A stretch of 64,000 bases of DNA from Tepidiforma thermophila (GCF_002563855.1 NZ_PDJQ01000001.1:1736001-1800000); one strand, 5' to 3'; counted from the stretch's first letter, positions 33,097 through 42,429 are shown. Numbers and translations are program-made. The notes: generated by a model not told the origin, from the sequence alone.

Positions 33097-34483
33097 CTGG
33101 CGTCGATTCGGCTCCTTCCGGGAGTGGTGCGTCGGCTTGCGGAAGCCCGGCGAGCAGGTTGCGCCATCGCTCGGACGCGGTCGCTTCCCACCCGGCTGCT
33201 CCCGGCTGGTAATACTCCCTGCCGGCGAGCCGTTCGGGCAAATGCGCCTGTCCGCGGGCAACGTGGCCCGGCTCGTCGTGGTCGTACCGGTAGCCTGCGC
33301 CGTAGCCGAACGCTGCCATCAGCCCCGTTGCGGCATTGCGCAGGTGCAGCGGGACCGGTTCGCCCGCGGTCGCGCGGGCATCCTCGAGGGCCCGGCCGAG
33401 AGCGGCGTAGGCGCTGTTGCTCTTCGGGGCGAGGGCGAGGTAGACCGCGCATTCCGCCATCGGGATCGCGCCCTCGGGCATGCCCACGAAGTGAACGGCC
33501 TGCTGGCAGGCGGTGGCAACAACCAGCGCCTGCGGATCGGCGAGCCCGATGTCCTCTGCCGCGAGGATGACCATGCGGCGAACGATGAAAAGCGGGTCCT
33601 CGCCCGCTTCGATCATCCGGGCCAGCCAGTAGAGCGCCGCGTGCGGGTCGCTCCCCCGCACGGACTTGATGAACGCTGAGATCGTGTCGTAGTGGGCGTC
33701 GCCCTGCCGGTCGTGGTACGGCCGCCGGTCCTGCAGCGCCCCGGTGATGTCCCCGGCGTCAATCGTTGCGCTCCTGCGCGCAAGCGCCAGGTCGGCAGCA
33801 ACCTCCAGCGCAGTCAGCGCCGCGCGGGCATCGCCATGCACGCTCCGCGCGAGCAGCGCCCGTGCTTGCGGGTCGAGAGCGAGGCCGAGTTTGCCGAGCC
33901 CGCGCTCCTGGTCGCTCAGTGCCCGGTCGACCAGGCTGCCGATGGCGTCCTCGCTGAGCGGCTGCAGCCGGACCACGCGAACCCGGCTCAGCAGCGGGGC
34001 AACCACTTCGAACGACGGGTTCTCGGTGGTCGCACCGATGAGCGTGATGGTCCCCTCTTCCACGTGCGGAAGCACCACATCCTGCTGCGCGCGGTTGAAG
34101 CGGTGGATTTCATCGATGAAGATGACCGTCCGCCGCCCGGCGCGGCGGGCGCGCTCGGCGTCGCCGATGATCCGCCGAAGGTCGGCCACGCCGGAGGTCA
34201 CTGCAGAGAGCGGAACAAACGCGGCATCGACGGAGCTGGCCAGGAGCCGGGCAATCGTCGTCTTCCCGCAGCCGGGCGGCCCCCAGAGGATCACGGACGG
34301 CAACCTGCCGCGGCGGGTCAGCTCGCGGAGCATCGACCCCGGCCCGACTGCAGCATCCTGCCCGAATACATCGTCGAGCGTCCGGGGCCGCATCCGCGCA
34401 GCCAGCGGGGCATCGGCCCCTCCCGCGACGGTCGGCTCGTCGCTGCCGAAATCAAAGCCGGATTGCAGCGGCGGGCGCTCCAT
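33080..34483 (-). CDS. rarA: Replication-associated recombination protein A (AAA+ ATPase)
   Basis: The 467-aa protein is a RarA/MgsA/WRNIP1-family clamp-loader-like ATPase that works at stalled replication forks. The N-terminal LAARMRPRTLDDVFGQ is diagnostic. Walker A GPPGCGKT is at 68-75, Walker B IFIDEIHRFN follows near 120, and GATTENPSFEVV and LLSRVRVVRL are the sensor and arginine regions. The C-terminal tetramerisation domain (DLALARR to HVARGQAHLPERL) is complete. It lies 5 nt after mutS2 on the same strand, so the DNA-maintenance genes share an operon. Confidence 0.95.
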   Translation of the reverse strand: MERPPLQSGFDFGSDEPTVAGGADAPLAARMRPRTLDDVFGQDAAVGPGSMLRELTRRGRLPSVILWGPPGCGKTTIARLLASSVDAAFVPLSAVTSGVADLRRIIGDAERARRAGRRTVIFIDEIHRFNRAQQDVVLPHVEEGTITLIGATTENPSFEVVAPLLSRVRVVRLQPLSEDAIGSLVDRALSDQERGLGKLGLALDPQARALLARSVHGDARAALTALEVAADLALARRSATIDAGDITGALQDRRPYHDRQGDAHYDTISAFIKSVRGSDPHAALYWLARMIEAGEDPLFIVRRMVILAAEDIGLADPQALVVATACQQAVHFVGMPEGAIPMAECAVYLALAPKSNSAYAALGRALEDARATAGEPVPLHLRNAATGLMAAFGYGAGYRYDHDEPGHVARGQAHLPERLAGREYYQPGAAGWEATASERWRNLLAGLPQADAPLPEGAESTPDDRED

Positions 34484-34488
34484 GGCCG

Positions 34489-36846
34489 CTAGCCTGCAAG
34501 CAGGGCGATGGTGACGCCATCGCCGCCTTCCGCTGCCGGCGCCGATTCGTAACTCCGGACGAGCGGGTGCCTCGCCAGGGCCTCGCGAATTGCCGCCCGA
34601 AGGGCGCCGGTGCCTTTCCCGTGGATGATTCGCACGAACGGCAACCCCGCGCGGTACGCCGCGTCGAGGTAGCTCTCGAACCGCTCCAGCGCGGCTTCGG
34701 CCCGCTGCCCGCGCAGGTCGAGCTCATGGCTGACCTGGGGACCCGCAGGAACAACCACCCTCCCGCCGGCCGGGTTCGGCTTCTCGATCCGGTCAATCCG
34801 GTCGATACTCACCTTCATCCGCAGGCTGCCGAACTGCACCTCGAGCCGGCCATCCTCCCCGGGTGCGGTCAGTGCCTCGCCGAGCTGCGGGATGTCCCGC
34901 ACGTGAACCAGGTCGCCGGGCTCGACCTCCCGGGTGATGACGGGTGAGGCAGCGGCGGCCCGCCGCACCACGGCCGCGCGCGCCAGCTGCTCCCGTTCGC
35001 GCTCGGCCTGCCGAAGGGCCTCCTGGGCAGCCACCGGGTCGAACTGGCGCTCCGCTGCGCGCCTCCGCAGCTGCTCGAGCTCCCGCCGCATCCGGGCGAG
35101 GGTGTCGTCAGCCTCGCGTTTCGCTTCGGCGATGACCGCGGCGCGTTCGTGTTCAATTGCTTCACGCTCCAGTGCGAGTTCCCGGCGGAGCCGCTCGGCC
35201 TCCTCGCGCGCGGCCTGGGCTGCGGCCCGGGCTGCCTCGGCCTCGCGCCGCTGGGTGCGGATTTCGGCGAGCAGCCCCTCCAGCTCGAAGTGGCCGGGCG
35301 CCAGTTGCTGTGAGGCCCGGTCGACCACCCGGGCATCGAGTCCAAGCCGCCGGGCGATGGCCAGGGCGTTCGACTGCCCCGGCAGGCCGACCACCAGGTG
35401 GTAGGTTGGGCTGAGCGTCTCGAGGTCGAATTCCACTGAGGCGTTCTCAAGCCGCGGGTCGCTGTGCGCGAAGACTTTCAGCTCGCCGTGATGGGTTGTT
35501 GCGACGAGGGTGGTCTCGCGGTCGAGCAGTTCCTCGATGACTGCCCGGGCGATGGCCGCTCCTTCGGCCGGGTCGGTCCCTGCGCCGAGTTCGTCGAGCA
35601 GCACGAGGGTATCGCGGTCGGCATCCCCGAGAATGTCGATGATGTTCCGCAGATGCGAGGAGAAGGTAGAGAGGCTCTGCTCGATCGACTGTTCGTCGCC
35701 GATGTCCGCGTAAATGCGCGGGTAGAACCGGACCCGGCTGCCGTCGTCGCACGGCACGCCCATACCTGCCTGCGCCATCAACGTGAGCAGGCCGATGGTC
35801 TTGAGGGCGACGGTCTTCCCTCCTGTGTTGGGGCCGGTGATGAGGATCCCTTGCGGCGACTCACCGACTGCCACATCGATCGGGACCACATTGCCGCGCA
35901 GCAGGGGATGGCGGGCGCGGCGGAGCTGCGTCGACCCTCCCGGGCCGAACCATTGGTCAACCTCGCCGGCCGGCGGGAGGGCCGCGCCCATCTTCCGCGC
36001 GAGGCGCGCTCTTGCATGGACCAGGTCGAGGTCTCCGAGTGACTCAACCGAGCGAAGGGCTTCCTCAGCCCGCGCGCCGAGCAGGTCGGTCAGCCGCTGC
36101 AGAACCCGGCGAACCTCCCGCTCCTCTGCCAGCCGGAGTTCCCGGACGGCGTTACCCGCCTCCACCACCGAGAGCGGTTCGATGAACAGCGTAGCGCCGC
36201 TCGACGAGACGTCGTGAACAATCCCGGGGACGGCGGAGCGGCTGTCGGACCGTACCGGGATGACCTTCCGGCCGTTCCGCTCGGTGAGGAGGCCCTCCTG
36301 GGCGGCACCCTTGCGCAGGGCATCAGCGAGCGCAGCCTGCGCCCGCTGTTCGAGGCGGGCTTCGGCTGCCCGGAGCTCGCGCCGTACGAGCGCCAGCTGG
36401 TCACTGGCTGCGTCGGTCACTTCGCCCCGCGGCGAGATAGCGCTCACGACCTCCTCGGCGAAGCTGCGGAAATCGCCGATGCGGTCCCCAATCGCGGCGA
36501 GCGTTGGCACGCGGTCGCGCACCTTCTCCAGGACGAGCCGGGCGCGGCGCGCGGTCGTGAGTACTTGCGCACACTCCAGGAGGGCGCCTGGTTCCAGCAT
36601 CTGCCCAATCGCTGCAGCGCGCAGGTGCGGCCGGATGTCCCGCGCACCGGAAAACGGGATGTCGATGCCCTGCTGGTCGAGCAGACGCATCTCCGCCGTC
36701 TCCTGGGCCAGCTCGCGCGCCCGCGCCCAGGTCGTTGCCGGGCGTAAGGCGCGAGCCTTCTCGGCGCCGATGCTGAACGCTGCCTCGGCGGCCAGCATGT
36801 CAAGGACCCGGTCGAACTCGAGAACGCGCAACGTGTGGTCGTTCAT
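34489..36846 (-). CDS. mutS2: MutS2 family endonuclease/ATPase
   Basis: The 785-aa protein has the MutS2 layout: an N-terminal clamp or core region, an ATPase with Walker A GPNTGGKT at about 338-345, Walker B TLVLLDELGAGTDP and GLPGQSNALAIARRLGL, a long Glu/Arg/Ala coiled coil at about 500-640, and a C-terminal SMR nuclease domain starting HELDLRGQRAEAAL with HGKGTGALRAAI. Such proteins suppress homologous recombination or act on collided ribosomes. The ATG at 36846 fits MutS2 N-termini; a longer frame is ignored. Confidence 0.95.
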   Translation of the reverse strand: MNDHTLRVLEFDRVLDMLAAEAAFSIGAEKARALRPATTWARARELAQETAEMRLLDQQGIDIPFSGARDIRPHLRAAAIGQMLEPGALLECAQVLTTARRARLVLEKVRDRVPTLAAIGDRIGDFRSFAEEVVSAISPRGEVTDAASDQLALVRRELRAAEARLEQRAQAALADALRKGAAQEGLLTERNGRKVIPVRSDSRSAVPGIVHDVSSSGATLFIEPLSVVEAGNAVRELRLAEEREVRRVLQRLTDLLGARAEEALRSVESLGDLDLVHARARLARKMGAALPPAGEVDQWFGPGGSTQLRRARHPLLRGNVVPIDVAVGESPQGILITGPNTGGKTVALKTIGLLTLMAQAGMGVPCDDGSRVRFYPRIYADIGDEQSIEQSLSTFSSHLRNIIDILGDADRDTLVLLDELGAGTDPAEGAAIARAVIEELLDRETTLVATTHHGELKVFAHSDPRLENASVEFDLETLSPTYHLVVGLPGQSNALAIARRLGLDARVVDRASQQLAPGHFELEGLLAEIRTQRREAEAARAAAQAAREEAERLRRELALEREAIEHERAAVIAEAKREADDTLARMRRELEQLRRRAAERQFDPVAAQEALRQAEREREQLARAAVVRRAAAASPVITREVEPGDLVHVRDIPQLGEALTAPGEDGRLEVQFGSLRMKVSIDRIDRIEKPNPAGGRVVVPAGPQVSHELDLRGQRAEAALERFESYLDAAYRAGLPFVRIIHGKGTGALRAAIREALARHPLVRSYESAPAAEGGDGVTIALLAG

Positions 36847-36892
36847 GCAATTCGAGCGTATCGAACGCTGCTGCGGCGCGAAACTCCCTGCC

Positions 36893-37819
36893 TTAGATGC
36901 GCCCCTCGCGCCGGGCCGCTGCGAGGAACTCGATCGTCCGGCGAACGGCGTCCGAGTCCCCGTCGACCGGGAACGGTGAGGCGTTGAAGTCGGTGACTCC
37001 GGCATCGGCCAGTTCGCGGAGCCGGGCCTCGACCTCCGCTTCCGAGCCGACAATGGCCACGTCCGCGGGCCCGGCCGCTCCCTCGACATCGAGCACGGCG
37101 CGGTAGGACGGCAGCTGCCCGTAGACCGCAAAGATGCGGGCCGCCGACTCACGCGCCCGGTCCGGGTAGTCCGTCACCGCGACCGGGAAACCAGCGACCA
37201 CCCGGGGCACCGGCCGGCCGGACTCGGCTGCGGCCGTGCGGATTGCCGGGATCGCCGTGTTGCGGAGATAGCTGGCGCCGCCCATCCAGGTCGCGGTGCC
37301 GTCGGCGAGCCGCCCCGCTAGCTTCAACATCTGCGGCCCCAGCGCCGCCACGACCACCGATGGGCGGGATACCCCGGGAACCGTAATCTGGGCCTGAACG
37401 CGGTACTCCTCGCCGCGGAACTGGACCTGCTTCCCTTCGAGCAGCGGGATGAGGACTGACAGGTATTCCCGCATGTGGCGGACCGGCTTCGAATAATCCA
37501 TTCCGAACATGCCTTCGATGACCACGCGGTGACTGAGCCCGATCCCAAGGGTAAAGCGGCCTCGAGTTGCCGCCGCCGCCGTCAGCGCCTGCTGCGCCAT
37601 CGCGACCGGGTGCCGCAGGTATGTCGGGACCACGAATGTCCCGAGTTCGATCCGCGATGTCTCCCTGCCTGCCACAGCAATGGTGGTGATGGCGTCCAGT
37701 CCAAAGATGTTCGGAAGCCAGGCAGAATCGAACCCTGCCTCTTCGGCTCGCTGGATCTGTCGGATGACGTCGTCGATGCCCTCGTTGCCGGTGATGCCGA
37801 TGCCGAGCCCGATCTTCAT
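36893..37819 (-). CDS. LLM-class oxidoreductase, F420-dependent type
   Basis: The 308-aa protein is a luciferase-like TIM barrel. It starts MKIGLGIGITGNEGIDDVIRQ, has IELGTFVVPTYLRHP, RFTLGIGLSHR and GGASYLRNTAIPAI, a pattern typical of F420-dependent actinobacterial-type family members. It likely uses F420 (or FMN) to reduce an unknown substrate. AGGAGG precedes the ATG. A second LLM enzyme of a different subgroup lies at 39996-41189. Confidence 0.87.
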   Translation of the reverse strand: MKIGLGIGITGNEGIDDVIRQIQRAEEAGFDSAWLPNIFGLDAITTIAVAGRETSRIELGTFVVPTYLRHPVAMAQQALTAAAATRGRFTLGIGLSHRVVIEGMFGMDYSKPVRHMREYLSVLIPLLEGKQVQFRGEEYRVQAQITVPGVSRPSVVVAALGPQMLKLAGRLADGTATWMGGASYLRNTAIPAIRTAAAESGRPVPRVVAGFPVAVTDYPDRARESAARIFAVYGQLPSYRAVLDVEGAAGPADVAIVGSEAEVEARLRELADAGVTDFNASPFPVDGDSDAVRRTIEFLAAARREGRI

Positions 37820-37900
37820 TGCGTACCTCCTGAATGTGGGGCTGAGCCTACGCATCCCCTCGGCTCCGGTGAAGCGCCGGCTCGCGTTAGACTGCGGTCT

Positions 37901-38686
37901 GTGCCCTACGCACGCGTGAACGGCGCCCACATCTACTACCGGCAGCACGGCTCCGGGCCAGACCTTGTGTTCATCCACGGGGCAGGCGGCAACCACCTGG
38001 CCTGGTGGCAGCAGGTCGCGGCCTTCACTCCCCGCTACCGGGTGACGACGTACGATGCGCGGGGCTGGGGCCTGTCGCGGGGCGACATGGCCGTGGGCCG
38101 CACAACCCTCGGGACCGACCTCCTTGCACTGCTGCAGCATCTCGGCATCGAGCGCGCCCACATCGTTGCCCAGTCGATGGGCGGCCGGGCGGTGGCAGGG
38201 CTCGCCCGCCTCGCGCCGGAGCGCATCGCTTCGCTCGTGCTGTGCGGGACGACCGCCGGCGCCACGAACGACCGCATCAGGGCGATGCAGCAGGAGCTGC
38301 GCGAGGACCGCGGCGGCGCGAGCCTCCGGGAGCAGGCGCTCGCGCCCGGGTTCGAAGCGGAAGAGCCCGCCCTGGCCCTGCTCTACCGGCAGATTAATGC
38401 GCTCAATCCGCCGAGGCCCCGTGGACTGCTGGGTCCGCCCCCGCCCGGCTATCGCGGCTCCATGCACGAACTCCTCTCCTCGCTGGGCGTGCCGATCCTC
38501 TATGTCGTCGGCGAGCACGACGCCATCACGCCGCCGGAGATGATTCTCGAAGCGGCTTCGCTCGTCAGCGGGGCCCGGGAGCACGTCATCGCTGGGGCCG
38601 GGCATTCGTGTTACTTCGAACGCGCCGCCGAGTGGAATGCCGTCGTCGGCGAGTTTCTCGAGGCCGTTCAGCGGGGAAACTGCTGA
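37901..38686 (+). CDS. Alpha/beta hydrolase
   Basis: The 261-aa protein has the alpha/beta-hydrolase fold: oxyanion HGAGGNHLAWW, nucleophile elbow VAQSMGGRA (Ser, with Ala replacing the first Gly of GxSxG), acid in VVGEHDAITP and the catalytic His in GAGHSCYFE. It resembles lactonases and esterases of the 3-oxoadipate enol-lactonase group. GTG at 37901 follows TAGACT (37888-37893) by 7 nt, a leaderless-type start. It is divergent from the LLM oxidoreductase gene. Confidence 0.87.
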   Translation: MPYARVNGAHIYYRQHGSGPDLVFIHGAGGNHLAWWQQVAAFTPRYRVTTYDARGWGLSRGDMAVGRTTLGTDLLALLQHLGIERAHIVAQSMGGRAVAGLARLAPERIASLVLCGTTAGATNDRIRAMQQELREDRGGASLREQALAPGFEAEEPALALLYRQINALNPPRPRGLLGPPPPGYRGSMHELLSSLGVPILYVVGEHDAITPPEMILEAASLVSGAREHVIAGAGHSCYFERAAEWNAVVGEFLEAVQRGNC

Positions 38687-38737
38687 GTTGCTGAGTGGTT
38701 GCCAGTAGGGGAATCCCCCGGTTATCGTCTACTCCCC

Positions 38738-38998
38738 ATGGCATGGCTGATGCGGTTCTACCGGGCGATCGTCGACGCCCTGCTGCGCCGTCAGCGCGAT
38801 GACGGCTGGGTCGAGCCGTCCAATGCCATCACGCGCGCGGTGCTCGCGGCCCCGTCGTCAATCGCCCTGCCGCCTATCGAGCCGCCAGTACGCCGGCAGC
38901 GGCGGACCGCCAGCATCATCGCGCTCAATGCGCGCCAGCAGCCCGTCACCCGAACCGGCCAGCGGACTCGCCGCCGGCGGGCCAACCGCGCCGCCTGA
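38738..38998 (+). CDS. Small basic hypothetical protein
   Basis: The 86-aa product begins MAWLMRFYRAIVDALLRR, a short amphipathic helix, and ends in a strongly basic Arg-rich tail (TRRRRANRAA). No domain is recognised. A TATCGT hexamer 9 nt before the ATG could drive it. The coding potential is plausible but not strong. Confidence 0.55.
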   Translation: MAWLMRFYRAIVDALLRRQRDDGWVEPSNAITRAVLAAPSSIALPPIEPPVRRQRRTASIIALNARQQPVTRTGQRTRRRRANRAA

Positions 38999-39027
38999 AC
39001 GGAGCCTCGCGGCGATATACTCTCTGT

Positions 39028-39246
39028 ATGGCGATCTACGAGTTCTACTGCCCGACCTGCCGCGAGAAGTTCGAGCAGCGGCGCCCGATGTCGGCGGTCA
39101 ACGAGCCGGCGTCCTGCTCGCGCGGCCACCGTGCGGAGCGGGTGCTTTCGATGTTCGCCGCACCGCGCGGCGCCGTCGCAACAGCCGATTCACCCGCCGG
39201 GGGGTGCTGCGGAGGGGGCGCGTGCGCCTGCGCGTCAGCGAACTGA
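39028..39246 (+). CDS. FmdB-family zinc ribbon protein with Cys-rich tail
   Basis: The 72-aa protein has the FmdB regulator-type zinc ribbon (MAIYEFYCPTCREKFEQRRPM with a second Cys pair partly replaced: ASCSRGHRAERVLS). The tail GGCCGGGACACASAN adds four cysteines, seen in some FmdB proteins, and may bind metal. TATACT ends 6 nt before the ATG. It overlaps the 3' end of the convergent membrane protein gene. Confidence 0.8.
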   Translation: MAIYEFYCPTCREKFEQRRPMSAVNEPASCSRGHRAERVLSMFAAPRGAVATADSPAGGCCGGGACACASAN

Positions 39247-39945
39247 CCTGCCTTCGCCCCGGGTCCTGGCAAGGTAGCCGGCGCACAGCGCCAGGACGGC
39301 CAGCGCCTCTACTGCCATGACGCCGCCCGCAAGGTAGGTCGTCTCCTGCCAAAACGGTTCCGGGAACATCTGGATGAGGCGGTCCGTGTCCGGGTCGAGC
39401 CGCCAGAGGTCGTTGCGGAATGCAATCTCGTGGAAGGTGGTCCAGGCCTGGTCGAAACCGGTGAGCGCGAACACCGCAATGCTTCCGACGACGACCGAAC
39501 CTGCTGCCAGCCCACCGAGCGACAGCTTCGCCAGGCCGCGCACCGACCGCTCGCCCGCCCAGACGACGGCCAGCGCGATGTACCCGAGAACCACGACAAG
39601 CGCGACCTCGTTAACTCGGTAGAGCGCGCGCAGCAGCTGCTTGACGTCGCGCATGTGGGCGACTTCGCGGTCGTTGAACAGCGCTTCCTCCACGCCGTTG
39701 ACGGTCACGACAATCCGCAAGTCGCGCGCGTCGTTCTCGAAGTAATCGATGATGTCGCGGGCTGCCCGGTCGAGTTCAGCCAGTGGCAGTTCGGTGCGCG
39801 CGGCCGAGTCGTGCGCCCGGAAGCCGCGCTCGTAGACCGCAACGTCGCTCGCCAGCCATCGCACCGGCGCGGTCACGATCAGCAATGGCAGCGCGGCCGT
39901 GTACGCTGCCGCCGCGAGGACCTGGACCGTTCGCACCATGCTCAT
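39235..39945 (-). CDS. TIGR01906/DUF1461-like integral membrane protein
   Basis: The 236-aa protein has an N-terminal helix, a soluble loop, and three to four further membrane helices. The loop VYERGFRAHDSAARTELPLAEL and the late NDLWRLDPDTDRLIQMFPEPFW are the signature of the DUF1461 (TIGR01906) family, found in actinobacteria, firmicutes and Chloroflexota. Function unknown. It converges on the FmdB gene with a 12-nt overlap. Confidence 0.82.
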   Translation of the reverse strand: MSMVRTVQVLAAAAYTAALPLLIVTAPVRWLASDVAVYERGFRAHDSAARTELPLAELDRAARDIIDYFENDARDLRIVVTVNGVEEALFNDREVAHMRDVKQLLRALYRVNEVALVVVLGYIALAVVWAGERSVRGLAKLSLGGLAAGSVVVGSIAVFALTGFDQAWTTFHEIAFRNDLWRLDPDTDRLIQMFPEPFWQETTYLAGGVMAVEALAVLALCAGYLARTRGEGRSVR

Positions 39946-39995
39946 TTTCCCGGCCCATCATGTGGGCAAGGGGGCGGGCGGGCAACCTTGGCGGG

Positions 39996-41189
39996 CTAGA
40001 CGTTGCCGCGCTGCATCCGGTTCAGCATCTCGGCAGGCAGCTGGACGCCGGCGTCGATGAACGCCTTTCCAATTGCTGCGGCGTTGGGGCCGAAGATGGT
40101 CGCCCGGTTGTCGGCGACGAACTTCTGGCTCGCGGCAATCCGTTCGTACTGGCCCTGGAACCGGGGAGCCACGTACCGCGCCCAAAGCTCGTAGCTGTGG
40201 AGCGTCTTCTCCCACGTCGCCCACTCGTGAGCCAGGCCGAGCAGGCAGCCGAATCCGCCAGAGAGTTCCAGCAGCCGCTCAATGGCTTCGATGGCATCGT
40301 CAGGGGTCCCAATGATGGCGCCGCCCCGCGCAACCGTCGATTCGACATCGCCGGGGTTCGAGGGGTCGGCCGGCCGCCCGAGGGTGTTCTCAAAGTACTC
40401 CTTGTTCCAGCGCATCATGCCCTCGGCGACATCCGCAAAGGCCTGTTCGCGTCTCTCGGCGAGATGAATAGGCATCACCAGGCGCCAGTCGTCGCGGTTG
40501 ATGGTCTTCCCGGCCTTTGTCGCTGCCTCCTCAGCCATCTCCCAGGTTTTCGAGAGCGAGATGAGGCCGCCCGGCTGGGATACCGCCACGCTGAGGATGC
40601 CGACGCCGTGCTTGCCGGCCGTTACGGGGCCGGCAGGCGAGAAGGTGCTCGCCACCGCCACCGGCATATGCGGATGGGTGTACGGCGCAAGCTGCAGCCG
40701 AGCCTCGCGGAGCGTGAACCATTCCGTCTCCATCGTGACCACTTCGCCGCGGAAGAGCCGGAGGATGACGCCGAGCGCCTCGTCCATCCGTGCCCGCTGC
40801 GTCATTGGGTCGATGCCGAGCATGTACGCATCGGAGGTCAGCGCGCCCGGGCCAACGCCGAACATCGCCCGGCCGCGCGTCATGTGGTCGAGCTGCACCA
40901 TCCTATCGGCCAGCATGAACGGGTGGTGGTAGGGCAGCGAGCTGACGCCCGTCCCAAGCTTGATGTGTTTCGTCCGCTGCGCCGAGGCCGCGATCATCAG
41001 CTCGGGCGATGCGATCAGTTCCCAGCCGGCGCTATGGTGCTCGCCAAACCACGCCTCGTCGTAGTCGAGCCGGTCGAGGTGGTCGATGAGCTCGAGGTCG
41101 CGCTGGAGCGCGACGGTCGGGTTTTCGCCCAGCCGGTGGAACGGTGCAAGGAAGATGCCGAAGCGCATGCGCGCGGGGCGGTAGGTCAT
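39996..41189 (-). CDS. LLM-class flavin-dependent monooxygenase (alkanal/limonene type)
   Basis: The 397-aa protein is a bacterial-luciferase-like TIM barrel with MRFGIFLAPFHRLGENP, DYDEAWFGEHHSAGWE, IKLGTGVSSLPYHHP and RGRAMFGVGPG. These match FMN-dependent alkanal, limonene or alkanesulfonate-type monooxygenases. A flavin reductase would be needed but none is adjacent. ATG at 41189 follows GGGAGGGAGAG; a hairpin at 41206-41222 overlaps that G-rich site. Confidence 0.88.
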   Translation of the reverse strand: MTYRPARMRFGIFLAPFHRLGENPTVALQRDLELIDHLDRLDYDEAWFGEHHSAGWELIASPELMIAASAQRTKHIKLGTGVSSLPYHHPFMLADRMVQLDHMTRGRAMFGVGPGALTSDAYMLGIDPMTQRARMDEALGVILRLFRGEVVTMETEWFTLREARLQLAPYTHPHMPVAVASTFSPAGPVTAGKHGVGILSVAVSQPGGLISLSKTWEMAEEAATKAGKTINRDDWRLVMPIHLAERREQAFADVAEGMMRWNKEYFENTLGRPADPSNPGDVESTVARGGAIIGTPDDAIEAIERLLELSGGFGCLLGLAHEWATWEKTLHSYELWARYVAPRFQGQYERIAASQKFVADNRATIFGPNAAAIGKAFIDAGVQLPAEMLNRMQRGNV

Positions 41190-41205
41190 GGTGCCGTCTC
41201 TCCCT

Positions 41206-41222
41206 CCCCGGCGGTGCCGGGG
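41206..41222 (-). promoter_or_regulatory. Hairpin over the LLM gene ribosome binding region
   Basis: CCCCGGC and GCCGGGG form a 7-bp stem with a 3-nt loop. On the minus strand the 3' arm runs directly into GGGGAGGGAGAG, the likely ribosome binding region of the LLM gene, so folding could limit translation. It is equally possible that it is incidental. Confidence 0.35.
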
Positions 41223-41415
41223 TCTTTAGCGTCGGCCGAAATAGTACCCGAACCGGCACCGAAATGCGCGTGCCCGGTGGACGCCCTAAACCACCGAGAC
41301 GCCGTGCCGCATGTCTGTCGGTCGAGGGCTACCCCGCCGATACCTGAGATGTAGGAATTTCGCGAGATGCCACGGCCGCCGCGGGGCGGCCTGCTCGCAG
41401 CACCGAGGAATCGCC

Positions 41416-42429
41416 ATGCCACCAGGGCGCGGGTTTTACGGCAGGGACTACCGGTCCCGGCGAAATGAGCGGCGGCTTGCCCCCTTTTACCTGCTCGCGG
41501 CTGTTCCTGTACTCGCGCTGTTCGCGTTCATTGGAATGCAGCTCACCGGCGGCCAGGATGCTCCGCCGGCCGCGGTCCCCGGCGGAGGGAGCCCGACCGC
41601 CGGCGGTAGCCCTGCAGCCGGGTCCAGCCCAACCAACACCCCGGCGCCTACCCGCCACCCGTCGTCGCGCGCCGGCGGCATGGGAGAAGGTACCTACCGG
41701 CCCGCCGCCAACCCGCCAAAACCCGACATCCGGGAGTATCTGATCGCCGGCGGGAAGCGGTTCGCGCTTCCCCTGACCGCCCATGCGGGCGTGGAGGACT
41801 ACTTTGGCACCGACCGGGGCAACGGCCTCCGCCACGCCGGGGTCGACTTTTCCCTCGTCGGCCTGAAGAACATCACGGTCCAGTCGGCGTGCGAAGGTGA
41901 GGTGGTCTCGACAGGGAGCGATGAGCGGTACGGGACCCACGTTGTGGTCGACTGCGGCGGCGGGTTCACAACGGTCTATGGATGGCTGCAGGGTCTTCGG
42001 GTGGCGAAGGGAAACCTGGTCAGCAAGTCGACCGTCATCGGCATCGGTGAACCCGGCGGCTTCCTGCACTTCGAAATCCGCTACCAGGGCCATCCCGTTG
42101 ACCCGGCCGACTTCGTGCAGATCCCGGGCCGGGAAGTCATCCCGTGGACACCCACGCCCACACCGACCCCAAAGCCAGAGGAGACGCCAACTCCCGAGCC
42201 GACGGCCACGAGCACGCCCAGGAGCGCACCTCCTGAGTCGGGAGGCACCCCTGGCGGCGGCCCGTCGGAGCCGACCCCGACAGCGCCCGCGCCCCCGACG
42301 GCAACCCCGACGCCGGAGCCGCCGACCCCGACGCCCACCATCACCCCGACGCCGACCCGGACGCCCACACCGACGCGAACGCCAGTGCCGCCAAAGGCCA
42401 CGCCGACGCCCTTGCCGCGGGCCTACTGA
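41416..42429 (+). CDS. Membrane-anchored LytM/M23-like protein with degenerate active site
   Basis: The 337-aa protein has a basic N-terminus, one transmembrane helix (about 21-43), a Pro/Ser-rich linker, an M23/LytM domain (about 112-240) and a long Thr-Pro-Glu tail. The domain keeps the zinc ligands H140 and D144 (RHAGVDFS) and the C-terminal His218 (FLHFEIR), but the first His of the usual HxH is Phe216 and the catalytic His of the usual YxHL is Trp190 (YGWL). Peptidase activity is therefore unlikely; an EnvC/NlpD-like structural or activating role at the wall is more plausible. GAGGA precedes the ATG. Confidence 0.85.
   Translation: MPPGRGFYGRDYRSRRNERRLAPFYLLAAVPVLALFAFIGMQLTGGQDAPPAAVPGGGSPTAGGSPAAGSSPTNTPAPTRHPSSRAGGMGEGTYRPAANPPKPDIREYLIAGGKRFALPLTAHAGVEDYFGTDRGNGLRHAGVDFSLVGLKNITVQSACEGEVVSTGSDERYGTHVVVDCGGGFTTVYGWLQGLRVAKGNLVSKSTVIGIGEPGGFLHFEIRYQGHPVDPADFVQIPGREVIPWTPTPTPTPKPEETPTPEPTATSTPRSAPPESGGTPGGGPSEPTPTAPAPPTATPTPEPPTPTPTITPTPTRTPTPTRTPVPPKATPTPLPRAY

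Noticed and set aside
37475-37900. Upstream extension of the alpha/beta hydrolase frame
   Set aside because: It overlaps the divergent LLM gene and has no hydrolase features; the family N-terminus begins at GTG 37901.
41190-41415. Possible ydaO/c-di-AMP riboswitch before the LytM-like gene
   Set aside because: Such riboswitches often precede wall hydrolases, but the conserved GACAGCTAAC-type core was not found.
42130-42420. Repeated ACCCCGACGCC-like sequence considered as a DNA repeat element
   Set aside because: It is the in-frame Thr-Pro-rich tail of the LytM-like protein.
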